A DNA stretch of 64,000 nucleotides, from the NCBI RefSeq assembly GCF_029870285.1, contig NZ_JACSYA010000006.1, positions 124,001-188,000 of the forward strand, in the 5' to 3' direction. Position numbers and translations under genes: made by a program. The notes beneath the pieces are model-generated. The model saw nothing but the letters and a program-made list of their open reading frames with translations. It was not told the DNA's origin and searched no databases. Positions 1 to 8,417 of this stretch are shown here, in pieces. Positions within the stretch are counted from its first letter, which is position 1, and each line of letters opens with the position of its first letter. Source of the stretch: Delftia sp. PS-11 (GTDB taxonomy: Bacteria; Pseudomonadota; Gammaproteobacteria; Burkholderiales; Burkholderiaceae_C).

Positions 1-556
1 CGCGCCAGATGCTCTGGCCCGTGTAGCGCGGTGCTGGCGCATCAGGGAAGAACGTCTTGCGGACCTTGGAATACAGGCCGTCTGCGGCGATCACCAGGTC
101 ATAGCGGCCCGTGCTGCCATCGGTCAGGCGCACCTGCACGCCGTCCGATTGGGGCAAGATCTGCTCGAAACTGCAGGCCAGCCGCACGTTGACACCGGCT
201 GCGCGCGTGGCCTGGGCCAGGATGCCGGCCAGCACGGGGCGCATGATGCCCGCGCCGCTGGGCACGCCGGGGCCGGCAATGCACGGGGTGGGCATGACGC
301 CCAGCGCCATGCCGCTGGCGGTGAACAGCTTGACCCCCTCGCCGCAGTAGCCCTGCTGGATGACGGCATCGAGCACACCCACGGTTTGCAGCGCGCGCAA
401 TGTGGGCGCACTGACGCTGATGCCCGCGCCGTCGGCACGCCATTGGGCATCGATCTCGACCAGATCGACGGCAATGCCTTGTTTGGCGCATTCGATGGCT
501 GCGCTCATGCCGGAAAATCCGCCGCCGATGACGAGGGCGTTTTGAATACAGGTCAT
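1..556 (-). CDS. FAD-dependent aromatic monooxygenase, C-terminus cut by the window edge
   Basis: About 185 N-terminal residues are visible; the rest lies left of position 1. Near the N-terminus is a dinucleotide-binding GxGxxG fold (VIGGGFSGMSAA), and near residue 160 a DLVIAADGLYSKVRK segment matching the DG motif of class A flavoprotein hydroxylases of the p-hydroxybenzoate hydroxylase fold. Family members use NAD(P)H and O2 to hydroxylate an activated aromatic ring. ATG at 556 has GGAG upstream. It is the last visible gene of a minus-strand operon with a Rieske ferredoxin, a VOC dioxygenase and a hydrolase, so a ring-hydroxylating role before cleavage is likely. The substrate cannot be read from the sequence. 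Confidence 0.85.
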   Translation of the reverse strand, partial: MTCIQNALVIGGGFSGMSAAIECAKQGIAVDLVEIDAQWRADGAGISVSAPTLRALQTVGVLDAVIQQGYCGEGVKLFTASGMALGVMPTPCIAGPGVPSGAGIMRPVLAGILAQATRAAGVNVRLACSFEQILPQSDGVQVRLTDGSTGRYDLVIAADGLYSKVRKTFFPDAPAPRYTGQSIWR

Positions 557-602
557 GGATTTGTCTCCAGGCGTTATAGGAAATTGTGGTGATGGTCCCG
601 GA

Positions 603-971
603 TCAGGGACTGGGACTGTGCGGCAGGTACACGCCCAGGCGCCCGTCCTGCGCAACCACGGTTTGCAGCGGTGTCAGCCGCTGGCCCAGACACGGCCCGC
701 GCAGGCATTCGCCAGTGGCGATGTCGAACAGCGCGCCGTGCGCGTGGCAGACGATGCGGCTGCCGTCGCCGTTGAGGTAGGCGTTCTTGCGCCAGGCCAT
801 GGGCGTGCCGCCCAGGTGCGGGCAGGCGTCCAGGTAGGCAAAGACATCGCTGCCCCTGCGCACCAGCATCAGCGTGTCCTGCCCTGTGCCGCCAGGGTCA
901 AGGCCCAGCGATCCGGGATCGGCAAGCTGCTCGATGTGCGCCAGCCAGACGGGTGCATGGGGCGCGGACAT
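603..971 (-). CDS. Rieske [2Fe-2S] ferredoxin-like protein
   Basis: 122 residues. CPHLGG (about residue 50) and CHAHGALF (about residue 77) form the Cys-His...Cys-His Rieske cluster site. The protein consists of one Rieske domain, like the small ferredoxins that feed electrons to ring-hydroxylating oxygenases, or the NirD-like Rieske proteins. The ATG at 971 overlaps the stop of the upstream dioxygenase gene (ATGA), so I prefer it over an in-frame start 42 bases upstream. No oxygenase alpha subunit or reductase is seen nearby, so its partner is unknown. It may serve the adjacent monooxygenase or dioxygenase, or an oxygenase encoded left of the window. Confidence 0.85.
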   Translation of the reverse strand: MSAPHAPVWLAHIEQLADPGSLGLDPGGTGQDTLMLVRRGSDVFAYLDACPHLGGTPMAWRKNAYLNGDGSRIVCHAHGALFDIATGECLRGPCLGQRLTPLQTVVAQDGRLGVYLPHSPSP

Positions 972-1924
972 CACAGGGCCTTGCCGGGGGGCGGAGGACC
1001 GCCGGGCGCCCACTTCTCACGGTGCTGCAGCAAAAAGAGCTGCGAGGCATCGGCGCCCATCGGCGCTTCGCGCGCGGTCCAGGCATCGTCGTGCAGATCC
1101 ATGTCGGCGTCGTATTCCACATGGCAGCCCAGCGGGCTGTTGAAGTACCAGAACCAATTGCTGCCAAAGCGGTGGCGGCCAGGCCCCCAGAAGCTTTGAT
1201 AGCCCTTGCCTGCGAAGCGCGAGCCGGCCTGCATCAGCGCCGTAGGGCCGCCCATGTGGAAGGTGAAATGCTCGCAGCCCTTCATGAACGGCGGCGTCTC
1301 GATCATGAACAGCGTGTGGTGGTCCTGCGTGCCTGCGGGCCGCAGGAATGGCCCGACGCCGGTGAAGCGGTCGGTGCAGGAAAAACCCAGGCGCGCATAG
1401 AAGGCCTCGGCCTTGGCCGCATCGGGCACGAAATAGACGACGTGCGACAGCGTGCGCGGCGTCAGGTCCTGGGCATCATCGACGCCCACGACATTGGGCG
1501 CCCGCTGCGCGGGGGCTCCGGGCGCGTTGATGGCTTCGGCAGGCAGGTGCAATGCGCGGCGCTGCGTGACCTGAAACCCCAGTGTGAAACCCATGTCGTC
1601 TTCGACCTCGATGGAGCCGTCGGGCAGGCGGCGCACCTCGCGGTCGCGCTGCAGCTCCAGGGCAATGGCCTGCACCGTGGCGGCGTCGGCCACGCCATAC
1701 AGGGTCTTGCGCAGCATGCTGGCCGTGCCCAGCGCAGGCGGCAGGCTGGCATCGTCCTGGCGGCGCAGCACAATGGCCGTTCCGTCCAGGGCTTCGAAAC
1801 GCCCTCCAGTCGCTGTCACATCCACAGGCTGGAGGCCGTAGTCGATCAGGTATTGGCTGCATGCAGCCAGGTCATCCACGCCAAAGACCAGGGCGTCGGG
1901 TCCGATGATGTTCATGGTGGTCAT
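971..1924 (-). CDS. VOC-family extradiol-type ring-cleavage dioxygenase
   Basis: 317 residues with the two-domain layout of type I extradiol dioxygenases: a degenerate N-terminal VOC domain (about 5-125) and a catalytic C-terminal domain (about 155-285). The expected 2-His-1-carboxylate metal site is visible as LSHVVYF, a central EHFTFHMGG segment and HVEYDADM near residue 280. Enzymes of this type insert O2 into a catechol-like or heterocyclic diol with Fe(II) or Mn(II). The downstream Rieske gene overlaps by four bases, and the hydrolase gene ends 17 bases upstream. The gene set suggests meta-cleavage of a hydroxylated ring followed by C-C hydrolysis. The substrate is not identifiable. Confidence 0.85.
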   Translation of the reverse strand: MTTMNIIGPDALVFGVDDLAACSQYLIDYGLQPVDVTATGGRFEALDGTAIVLRRQDDASLPPALGTASMLRKTLYGVADAATVQAIALELQRDREVRRLPDGSIEVEDDMGFTLGFQVTQRRALHLPAEAINAPGAPAQRAPNVVGVDDAQDLTPRTLSHVVYFVPDAAKAEAFYARLGFSCTDRFTGVGPFLRPAGTQDHHTLFMIETPPFMKGCEHFTFHMGGPTALMQAGSRFAGKGYQSFWGPGRHRFGSNWFWYFNSPLGCHVEYDADMDLHDDAWTAREAPMGADASQLFLLQHREKWAPGGPPPPGKAL

Positions 1925-1941
1925 CGCTTAACAACAAATCT

Positions 1942-3111
1942 TCAAAGTGCGGTACGCGCGCCCAGGGTTTCGGCAACCCAGTCGGCGATGTAGTGGCCAG
2001 CGTTGGCGCTGTTGTCGAAGCTGGCGTGCTGCACGCCGCCTTCACGGTCGGTGAAGACTTTGAGCTCGCGCCGGGGGCTGTTGACCAGCTGGTCGTAGGT
2101 GCGCTGCGCCCACTTGAGCGGGATTTGCGAATCCTTCTCGCCGTGCGTGACCAGGAACGGCACCTTGATGCGGTCGAGCACGCCATCCAGATGCACGTCG
2201 CCGGAGATGCGCATGAAGTCGTCGATGTCCTTGGCGCCCCAGACCCAGCACACATGGGACCAGTAGTGCGGAACGGGAAAGTCACCCTCTTTTTCCAGCC
2301 GGCGCTTTTGCACATCGCGCCAGTCATGGTTGGCGCCCCACACCACGCCGCAGGCAAAGCGCGGCTCGAAGGCCACGGCGCGCGGACAGTAGTAGCCCCC
2401 CAGCGATACCCCTTCGCAGCCGATGCGCAGGGCATCGACATCGGCGCGGGTCTCCAGCCAATCGACCACCCGGCTGGCCCAGTGCTCCGTATCGAAGCGG
2501 GCCGTCATGCCGTGCAGGCGCAGTGCCTCGCCGGTGCCAGGCTGGTCGATGATGAGCGATGACACGCCGCGCCGTGCCAGCCATGCGGGCAGGCCGACGA
2601 AGTACTTCATCTCCTTCATCGAGTCGAGCCCGTTGAGCTGGACCAGCACGGGCGCTTTGCCGCCCTCGGGCACAGCGTCGGCCCTGACGAACAGGCCGGA
2701 GATGACGCGGCCATCCTCGTAGGGAATCTCCACGCGCTCGCAGTTGTCGCCCGCCAGCCGGACGCCGCGCTCAAACACGGCCAGAAAACGCTGGTACAGC
2801 GCCAGGCGGCCGGGCGCGCCATGCGCCTGCAGACGCTCGCAGGTCAGCAGGTAGTTGGCGGCACGCTTGTATTTCTCGCCGGCCGACAGCAGGCGCCCGC
2901 GCGCCTCGTCCTCCTCGGCCAGGGCGCACAGCTTGTCGGCCATGCGCTCCCAGGTTTCGCGGAATGCCTGCGCTCCGGCCGCATCGGGCTGCCTGGCAGC
3001 CTCTTGCAACGGGCGGCACATCTCTTCGATTTCGCCGATGCGTGCGCCCATTTCGATGGACAGATTGACGGACAGATCCCAAACATAGTTGGTGGGAAAG
3101 TAGCGAAACAT
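1942..3111 (-). CDS. alpha/beta hydrolase with helical N-terminal extension
   Basis: 389 residues. A helical N-terminal region (about 1-120) precedes an alpha/beta-hydrolase core with the nucleophile elbow GVSLGGYY and a late His in GVQHASF; DQPGTGEAL follows the oxyanion region. This layout resembles the FrsA/DUF1100 group and 2,6-dihydroxypseudooxynicotine hydrolase, a C-C bond hydrolase of nicotine breakdown. I chose ATG at 3111 because AGGAG precedes it and MFRYFPTNYVWD looks like a true N-terminus; an open frame continues upstream without a plausible start. In this operon it probably hydrolyses the ring-cleavage product, but an ester or amide substrate is equally possible. Confidence 0.8.
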   Translation of the reverse strand: MFRYFPTNYVWDLSVNLSIEMGARIGEIEEMCRPLQEAARQPDAAGAQAFRETWERMADKLCALAEEDEARGRLLSAGEKYKRAANYLLTCERLQAHGAPGRLALYQRFLAVFERGVRLAGDNCERVEIPYEDGRVISGLFVRADAVPEGGKAPVLVQLNGLDSMKEMKYFVGLPAWLARRGVSSLIIDQPGTGEALRLHGMTARFDTEHWASRVVDWLETRADVDALRIGCEGVSLGGYYCPRAVAFEPRFACGVVWGANHDWRDVQKRRLEKEGDFPVPHYWSHVCWVWGAKDIDDFMRISGDVHLDGVLDRIKVPFLVTHGEKDSQIPLKWAQRTYDQLVNSPRRELKVFTDREGGVQHASFDNSANAGHYIADWVAETLGARTAL

Positions 3112-3140
3112 TCGCGCTCCTTGCTGGTGATGGGGTGTGT

Positions 3141-4061
3141 TCAAAGACCGGGCCGGGCCCACAGCGGAATCGCCACGTTGACCCAGATGGCGTTGCTCTT
3201 GGAGGTGTTGGCCGCGTACAGGCCGCGCTGGTAGTTGACGTTGACCATGAAAGGCCCGGCGTTGTATGCGATGGAAGGCCCGATGGCGAAGCTGCGCATG
3301 CGGTTGCCCACGGATGTGCCGCCGAGCCTGTCGTCGCTGAACTGGTTCACGTAGGACCCGACGGCACCCACCTTCCAGCGTTCGGAGTTCCAGCCCAGGG
3401 TGAATTCCCCAACATAGGCGTTGCCCGAGCGGTAGCCGGTATCGCCGTTGCGCTGGTTCAGCAGCAGGCGGTTGGAGATGCCGACATCCAGCCCTTCGGA
3501 CTGCTTGTAGCGGTAGGCCAGGATCGGCTGCCACGAGGTGTAGCCCACCGCCACATTGGCCATGCGGTCAGCCCGGTACGAGCCGGAGCGCAGCGCGATG
3601 TCCAGACCCGCTGTCACATTGGACTCGGGCGACAGGCCCCAGCGGGCAATCAGCGGCGAGACCGTGACGTTGGACAGACCCTTGTCGCTGCCGGCATGGC
3701 CGGCCACGCTCAAATCCAGCGACACCAGCGGCAGCACGAGCTGCGAGTACAGACTGGCGCCTGCAAGCTGCGTGCCCCACGAGGCCAGCAGGCGTGTGGT
3801 GGTCGAGCGCGCCGTCATCTTGAACGGCACGGGCAGCTTGTCGCCATGCGCATCGTTGAGCTGCTCGGATGAGGTGTAGCTCGTTTGCTGGACCGCGAAC
3901 AGCCCGGCTATGGGCGGCATCGCCGCGATGTACTCGCTGGTCGAGCCTGCGGGGAAAGGCGAAACACCGCCCTCCATGGCCAGTGCGTTCTGGGCGCCCA
4001 GCAGGGCCAAAGCCGTGCAGCCTGCCGCTGCCAGGGGCAGGGTCAATACCTTGCGCATCAT
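3141..4061 (-). CDS. SphA/MetA-pathway-type outer-membrane protein
   Basis: 306 residues with a signal peptide (basic MMRK, hydrophobic core, ALA cleavage site near residue 28) and then a beta-rich chain of alternating aromatic and polar stretches ending in VNVAIPLWARPGL. This is typical of the phenol-degradation meta-pathway outer-membrane family (PF13557). Members are thought to form channels for hydrophobic aromatic substrates. It is the first gene of the minus-strand catabolic operon, with GGAG before a double ATG (4061 or 4058) and 29 bases between its stop and the hydrolase start. It lies divergent from the LysR gene and is probably the operon's uptake porin. Confidence 0.8.
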   Translation of the reverse strand: MMRKVLTLPLAAAGCTALALLGAQNALAMEGGVSPFPAGSTSEYIAAMPPIAGLFAVQQTSYTSSEQLNDAHGDKLPVPFKMTARSTTTRLLASWGTQLAGASLYSQLVLPLVSLDLSVAGHAGSDKGLSNVTVSPLIARWGLSPESNVTAGLDIALRSGSYRADRMANVAVGYTSWQPILAYRYKQSEGLDVGISNRLLLNQRNGDTGYRSGNAYVGEFTLGWNSERWKVGAVGSYVNQFSDDRLGGTSVGNRMRSFAIGPSIAYNAGPFMVNVNYQRGLYAANTSKSNAIWVNVAIPLWARPGL

Positions 4062-4193
4062 CGTGTGTCTCCTTGCCCGGCGCCTTTAGAAGTTGGGTAC
4101 GACGCCGTTGTCTCGTTGTTGGCAAATGGCGCTTGTTCAGCGCTGTCTTTGTTCCTGATCAACCCGGAACGACACGTAGATTAAGATTTGCTA

Positions 4194-4230
4194 ATACATC
4201 AAACAAACGGATTGTTTGGATGTGATGTAT
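4194..4230. promoter_or_regulatory. nested palindrome in the divergent lysR/porin promoter
   Basis: ATACATCA (4194-4201) is mirrored by TGATGTAT (4223-4230). Inside it AAACAA (4201-4206) is mirrored by TTGTTT (4212-4217). It sits in the 220-base gap between the divergent catabolic operon and the LysR gene, where a LysR activator would bind. The assignment to this LysR protein is inferred from position. Confidence 0.6.
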
Positions 4231-4283
4231 CGATTTGCCAAATAGATAAAGGGTTAACCCCAACCCACGGAGACAAGCCCTGC

Positions 4284-5198
4284 ATGCGCTTCAACCAACT
4301 CGACCTGAACCTGCTCGTCGCACTCGATGCGCTGCTGACGGAGCAAAGCATCAGCCGCGCGGCCGAGAAAATCCACCTGAGCCAGTCGGCGATGAGCAAC
4401 GCGCTGGCGCGGCTGCGCGCATATTTCGATGACGAGCTGCTGGTACAGGTGGGGCGGCGCATGGAGCCGACCCCTCGCGCCGACCTGCTCAAGGACGCGG
4501 TGCGGGACATCCTGGTGCGCGTGGAAGCCACGGTCGCCCAGCAGCCGCGCTTCGAGCCTGCGCAGTCCAACCGGCTGTTCCGGCTGCTGGTGTCCGACTA
4601 CACTGCCATGACGCTCATGCCGCATCTGCTGGAGCTGGCCTACCGGCAGGCGCCATCCGTGCGCTTCGACCTGCGCCACCAGGTCGCCAATCCGCAACGC
4701 ATGCTGGAACGCGGCGAGGCCGACCTGCTCATCATTCCCAAGGACTTTTGCTCAGGCGACCACCCGGCGCAGCCGCTGTTCGAAGAGCGCTTTTGCTGCG
4801 TGGTATGGGCGCGCAGCCGGATGGCCGAGGGCACGCTCAACGAGGCACGTTATCTGTCCGCCTCCCATGTGGTCGTACAGCCCGGCGACGGGGTGGCGCT
4901 GGCCGATTGGTTCATGCAGCAGCTGGGCGTGCACCGCCATGCCGACATCAGCACCTTCAGCTTTCTGTCCCAGGCGCAACTGGTCGTGGGCACGGAACGC
5001 ATCGCCACCATGCATGAGCGCCTGGCGCGCAAGGCCCTGCGCTTTTTGCCCGTCGTCACGCGGGAGCTGCCCCTGCGCATGCCATGCATGACGCAGATGG
5101 TGCAGTGGCACCAGCACCGCACGACCGACCCCGGCCTGCTGTGGCTGCGCGCATTGCTGCATGATGCCGTGGCCGCAATGGATGCGGACCCGGGCTGA
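4284..5198 (+). CDS. LysR-family regulator of the aromatic operon (NodD/NahR/LinR-like)
   Basis: 304 residues. The N-terminal helix-turn-helix MRFNQLDLNLLVALDALL, then SISRAAEKIHLSQSAMSNAL, is typical of the NodD/NahR/LinR branch, whose members activate divergent catabolic operons on binding an aromatic inducer. The rest is the periplasmic-binding-protein-like effector domain (about 90-300). ATG at 4284 has GGAG at 4269; an upstream in-frame ATG at 4188 would add 32 residues unlike the family. It probably controls the divergent operon ending at 4061 through the palindrome at 4194-4230. The inducer is unknown. Confidence 0.9.
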   Translation: MRFNQLDLNLLVALDALLTEQSISRAAEKIHLSQSAMSNALARLRAYFDDELLVQVGRRMEPTPRADLLKDAVRDILVRVEATVAQQPRFEPAQSNRLFRLLVSDYTAMTLMPHLLELAYRQAPSVRFDLRHQVANPQRMLERGEADLLIIPKDFCSGDHPAQPLFEERFCCVVWARSRMAEGTLNEARYLSASHVVVQPGDGVALADWFMQQLGVHRHADISTFSFLSQAQLVVGTERIATMHERLARKALRFLPVVTRELPLRMPCMTQMVQWHQHRTTDPGLLWLRALLHDAVAAMDADPG

Positions 5199-5201
5199 CG
5201 C

Positions 5202-5235
5202 AAAAAAACCCGCCGGCCTCGCGGCGCGGCGGGTT
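5202..5235 (-). terminator. Rho-independent terminator after the His-rich gene
   Basis: A perfect 7-bp stem CCCGCCG (5209-5215) / CGGCGGG (5227-5233) is flanked by a run of seven A on the plus strand (5202-5208), that is U on minus-strand RNA. It can serve the minus-strand gene at 5254 and, more weakly, lysR. Confidence 0.8.
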
Positions 5236-5253
5236 GCGGGCAGTGCCTGCCGG

Positions 5254-5751
5254 TCAGCGCGGCACGAGCACCTGTTCCGTGTACTCGCGCAGCAGGCCGC
5301 CGCCTTCGATGGAGCCGCTGGCCTGGCCGTCCTTCACGCGGCCCACGCAGGAGCGGCGGTCGGCCTCGCTCTTGAACACATCGCAGCGGGCCAGCGCATT
5401 GCGCTGGAACTGGTCCATGCCACCGCCCGACTCCACGCCACCCCGGCGCGACTGCTCGCGCACGGCGGCAGCTTCGCGCTGGGCCGGGTCATTGCGGTCA
5501 TAGCCCTTGCCATGGCCCTTGTGGTCCATGGACTCCATGCGGTCCTGGTGATGGTGCTTCTTGCCGTGGTGGTGCTTCTTGTGTTCGTGCTGATGCTGGG
5601 GACCGGGCTTGCCCTGGTCTGCGCCGGCAACGGCGGGCGGCGGTGTGCTGCCGGCCGCAGCGGCGGCTGGCTGCGCGGCAGCCAGGCCGGCCATGCACAG
5701 CGCGGCAGCGCCCAGGCCCAGTTGCAGGGATCGGATCCATTGGGTTTGCAT
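5254..5751 (-). CDS. His-rich exported protein, function unknown
   Basis: 165 residues. A signal peptide (MQTQWIRSLQLGLGAAAL, cleavage near AAAQP) precedes an Ala/Pro linker and a segment around residues 55-85 with repeated His and Lys (HQHEHKKHHHGKKHHH and later MDHKGHGKG). The C-terminal part has two Cys (ARCDVFK, RRSCVGR) and resembles small periplasmic proteins of Burkholderiales with no known role. ATG at 5751 has GGAG about 10 bases upstream; a start at 5793 would place 14 non-signal residues first. The His cluster could bind Ni, Co, Zn or Cu. It lies downstream of the cobalamin block, 142 bases from cobQ, so a link to cobalt is possible but unproven. Confidence 0.75.
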   Translation of the reverse strand: MQTQWIRSLQLGLGAAALCMAGLAAAQPAAAAAGSTPPPAVAGADQGKPGPQHQHEHKKHHHGKKHHHQDRMESMDHKGHGKGYDRNDPAQREAAAVREQSRRGGVESGGGMDQFQRNALARCDVFKSEADRRSCVGRVKDGQASGSIEGGGLLREYTEQVLVPR

Positions 5752-5893
5752 ATCGTTCACTCCATTCCTCGTGAAAAACCAGGACCCAAGCATGCGCGCT
5801 TGCCGCAGCCGGTCTTATCGGTACAGCGCGGCAGCGCATGCAGGCCGTGGCCTACAGCTTGCGCCGCGCAGGGCCGAGAACCTCTGACGCAGG

Positions 5894-7402
5894 TCAATCC
5901 GGCTGGGCAAACCAGCGCTGCACGCCATCGGCCATGCGCGCAAAGACGCTATCGAGCGTGGGCGCATCCGCCCCCCACAGCGCGCGCAGCACCTGGGCGC
6001 TTTCAAACAGGCCATGCCAGTAGCAGCCGGCGATGCGGCCGTCGGGGCTGTGCCACAGCAGGCCAGGCACGGGCTCGGCCACGGCATGGCCGGCGGCACG
6101 CATGTCGGCGCGCACGCTGGTCTGGCCGTGGTGGATTTCATAGACCTGGGCCGATGCACCGGACAACGGCGCCAGCGCACCGGGCAGCGGCGGCAGGCGC
6201 ACGCTGGCAGGGCGCACCGTCTTTTGCGGAGCAAACAGCGTGGTCAGCGGCAGCAGGCCCAGGCCGGCCGCATTGCCATCCACGCCATGCAGATCGATCA
6301 GCGCCTCGCCCAGCATCTGCAGGCCGCCGCAGATGCCCAGCACCTGGCGGCCTGCCGCCGCATGGGCGGCGACGGCGGCATCGAGCCCCTGGGAGCGCAT
6401 CCAGGCCAGATCGGCCGCCGTGGCCTTGGAGCCGGGCAGGATGACCCAGTCGGCGCCCGCCAGCTGCGCAGGCGTGCGCGCCCAGACCACGCGCAGGCCC
6501 GGCACCTGCAGCAGGGGCTGGAACTCATCGAGGTTGCTGATGCGCGGGTAGGCAACGATGGCCACGGTGGTGTGCACGGCACGCCCTGCCCCGCCGCCCG
6601 AGCCCCGGTCGTCGAAGACGCCATCCTCCTCGGGCAGCCCGTGCTGCAGCTGCATGGGGATGGTGGCCACGGTAGGCACGCCCGTGCGCTCCTGCAGCAT
6701 CTGCGGCGCAGGCGCGAGCAGGCGCGCATCGCCCCGGAATTTGTTGAGCACGAAGCCACGGATCAGCGCCTGCTCCTCGGGCGGCAGCAGCGCCCAGGTG
6801 CCGTAGAGATGGGCAAAGGCGCCGCCCCGGTCGATGTCGGCCACCAGCAGGCAATGGGCGCCGCAGTGGCGCGCCACGCGCATGTTGACCACATCGCTGG
6901 CATGCAGGTTGATTTCCGCAGGAGAGCCGGCCCCCTCGATGACAATCACATCATTGTCGGCGCGCAGGCTGTCCAGGGACTGTGCGATCTGCGGCCAGAC
7001 ACGCGCGCTGCGCCCGCGCCACGGCAAGGCCGACAGTTCCTCGCTGACCTGCCCCAGCAGCACGACCTGGCTGCGCATGTCGGCCTCGGGCTTGAGCAGC
7101 AGCGGGTTCATGCGCACATCGGGCGCGCAGCCCGCAGCCAGGGCCTGCAGGTACTGGGCCGTGCCGATTTCTCCCCAGGCGCCGCCCGGCGCGGCAACCA
7201 CGCGCGCGTTATTGCTCATGTTCTGCGCCTTGAAGGGTACCACCTTGTAGCCGCGTGCGCGGTACCAGGCGCACAGCGCGGTGGCGACCCAGCTTTTGCC
7301 GGCGCCGCTGCTGGTGCCCAGCACCATCACGCACAGGGCCGGGCGCTGGCCGGGCTCAGGCAACGGCAGCCGCACGGCCGCCAGATTGTCAAAGGATTCC
7401 AT
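5894..7402 (-). CDS. cobQ: cobyric acid synthase
   Basis: 502 residues, normal length. CobQ amidates the b, d, e and g side chains of adenosylcobyrinic acid a,c-diamide using glutamine and ATP. The N-terminal dethiobiotin-synthetase-like ATPase domain carries the P-loop CVMVLGTSSGAGKSW (about residue 26). The C-terminal type 1 glutamine amidotransferase domain shows the nucleophile region QVLGICGGLQMLG and the His of YEIHHGQT. ATG at 7402 has AAGGA upstream and overlaps cobC by 14 bases, so longer starts are unlikely. It is the last cobalamin gene on this strand. Confidence 0.95.
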   Translation of the reverse strand: MESFDNLAAVRLPLPEPGQRPALCVMVLGTSSGAGKSWVATALCAWYRARGYKVVPFKAQNMSNNARVVAAPGGAWGEIGTAQYLQALAAGCAPDVRMNPLLLKPEADMRSQVVLLGQVSEELSALPWRGRSARVWPQIAQSLDSLRADNDVIVIEGAGSPAEINLHASDVVNMRVARHCGAHCLLVADIDRGGAFAHLYGTWALLPPEEQALIRGFVLNKFRGDARLLAPAPQMLQERTGVPTVATIPMQLQHGLPEEDGVFDDRGSGGGAGRAVHTTVAIVAYPRISNLDEFQPLLQVPGLRVVWARTPAQLAGADWVILPGSKATAADLAWMRSQGLDAAVAAHAAAGRQVLGICGGLQMLGEALIDLHGVDGNAAGLGLLPLTTLFAPQKTVRPASVRLPPLPGALAPLSGASAQVYEIHHGQTSVRADMRAAGHAVAEPVPGLLWHSPDGRIAGCYWHGLFESAQVLRALWGADAPTLDSVFARMADGVQRWFAQPD

Positions 7403-8417
7403 GGTCTTTCCTTGCCTGCTGCCAGGCGGTTTGCAGCGCATCCTGCGATGCGGGCGCCAGCACGCCCATGCGCACGCAGCCGGGCAGGCCGAAACTGTCG
7501 CAGTCGCGCAGCTTGACGCCTTGCGCACGCAGGCGGTCCAGCAGTTGCGGCATGGCAGCGCCCTGCTGCGCCTGGGGCCAGCGCGCCACGAAATAGTTGG
7601 CCAGCGAGCCAGGCAGCACCTGCCAGCCCAGGCGCTGCACCAGGCTGGTTTGCAGGGCTTTCCAGCCGCTCAGCGATTGCAGGCTCTGCGCAAGCCATTG
7701 CTGCGCGGCTGGCGTGGTCCAGGCCGTGAGCATGGCCTCGCCATGGGCACCCACGGGCCAGGATGGTGCCAGCGCGCGCAAGGCGCCGATCTCGTCGCGG
7801 GATACGCCTGCCGGCGCAATCGCATAGGCCGCGCGCACGCCGGTCATGCCCAGGGCCTTGTTGGGTGTCCATAGCTGCCATGCATCGCACACCCCGTCAG
7901 GCACGGCCGCGCCCGGCTCCAGCCGCAGGGGCGCATAGGCGCAGTCGATCACGCGCCAGGCGCCGGCCGGCGCCGGCTGGCTCCAGCAGGGCCAGATGTC
8001 CTCGGGCTGCCCCAGGGGACTCGATGGCGCGCAGGCCCAGTGCAGCCCCGCACCCGCCTCGGCCGCGCCATCGCGCGCGGCCAGCGGCAGGCGCCACAGG
8101 CGCGCGGCATGGGCATAGTCGCCGTAGTGGTGGGCCGGCAGGCTGGCCATGGCCGCGCCCTCACGGGCCGCGTGCATGGTGATGCGGTGGATGAATTCGC
8201 TGGCACTGGCCGCCACGATGATGGCGTCAGCCGCCACGCCGTGCAGCAAGGCCAGGCGCGCGCGCAGCGCCGTGTACTGTGGGTCCGGGTACTGGGCGGC
8301 ATGGGCCTGGGCCAGCGCCTGCAAGGCAGCCGGGCATGGGCCGCAGGCGTTGCGGTTGGTGGAAAAATCATGCGCGGGAACACCCAGCGCATCGGTGCCG
8401 CCGTGGATGGGGCTCAT
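7389..8417 (-). CDS. cobC: threonine-phosphate decarboxylase (CobC, the CobD of Salmonella)
   Basis: 342 residues, a fold-type I PLP enzyme of the histidinol-phosphate aminotransferase group. It converts L-threonine O-3-phosphate to (R)-1-amino-2-propanol phosphate, the linker attached by CbiB. The start MSPIHGGTDALG followed by DFSTNRNACGP is characteristic (usually DFSxNxNPxGPP). The PLP lysine lies in LWTPNKALGMTGVRAAY. ATG at 8417 overlaps the cbiB stop (ATGA). Gene order cbiB-cobC-cobQ confirms the role. Confidence 0.92.
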   Translation of the reverse strand: MSPIHGGTDALGVPAHDFSTNRNACGPCPAALQALAQAHAAQYPDPQYTALRARLALLHGVAADAIIVAASASEFIHRITMHAAREGAAMASLPAHHYGDYAHAARLWRLPLAARDGAAEAGAGLHWACAPSSPLGQPEDIWPCWSQPAPAGAWRVIDCAYAPLRLEPGAAVPDGVCDAWQLWTPNKALGMTGVRAAYAIAPAGVSRDEIGALRALAPSWPVGAHGEAMLTAWTTPAAQQWLAQSLQSLSGWKALQTSLVQRLGWQVLPGSLANYFVARWPQAQQGAAMPQLLDRLRAQGVKLRDCDSFGLPGCVRMGVLAPASQDALQTAWQQARKDHGIL

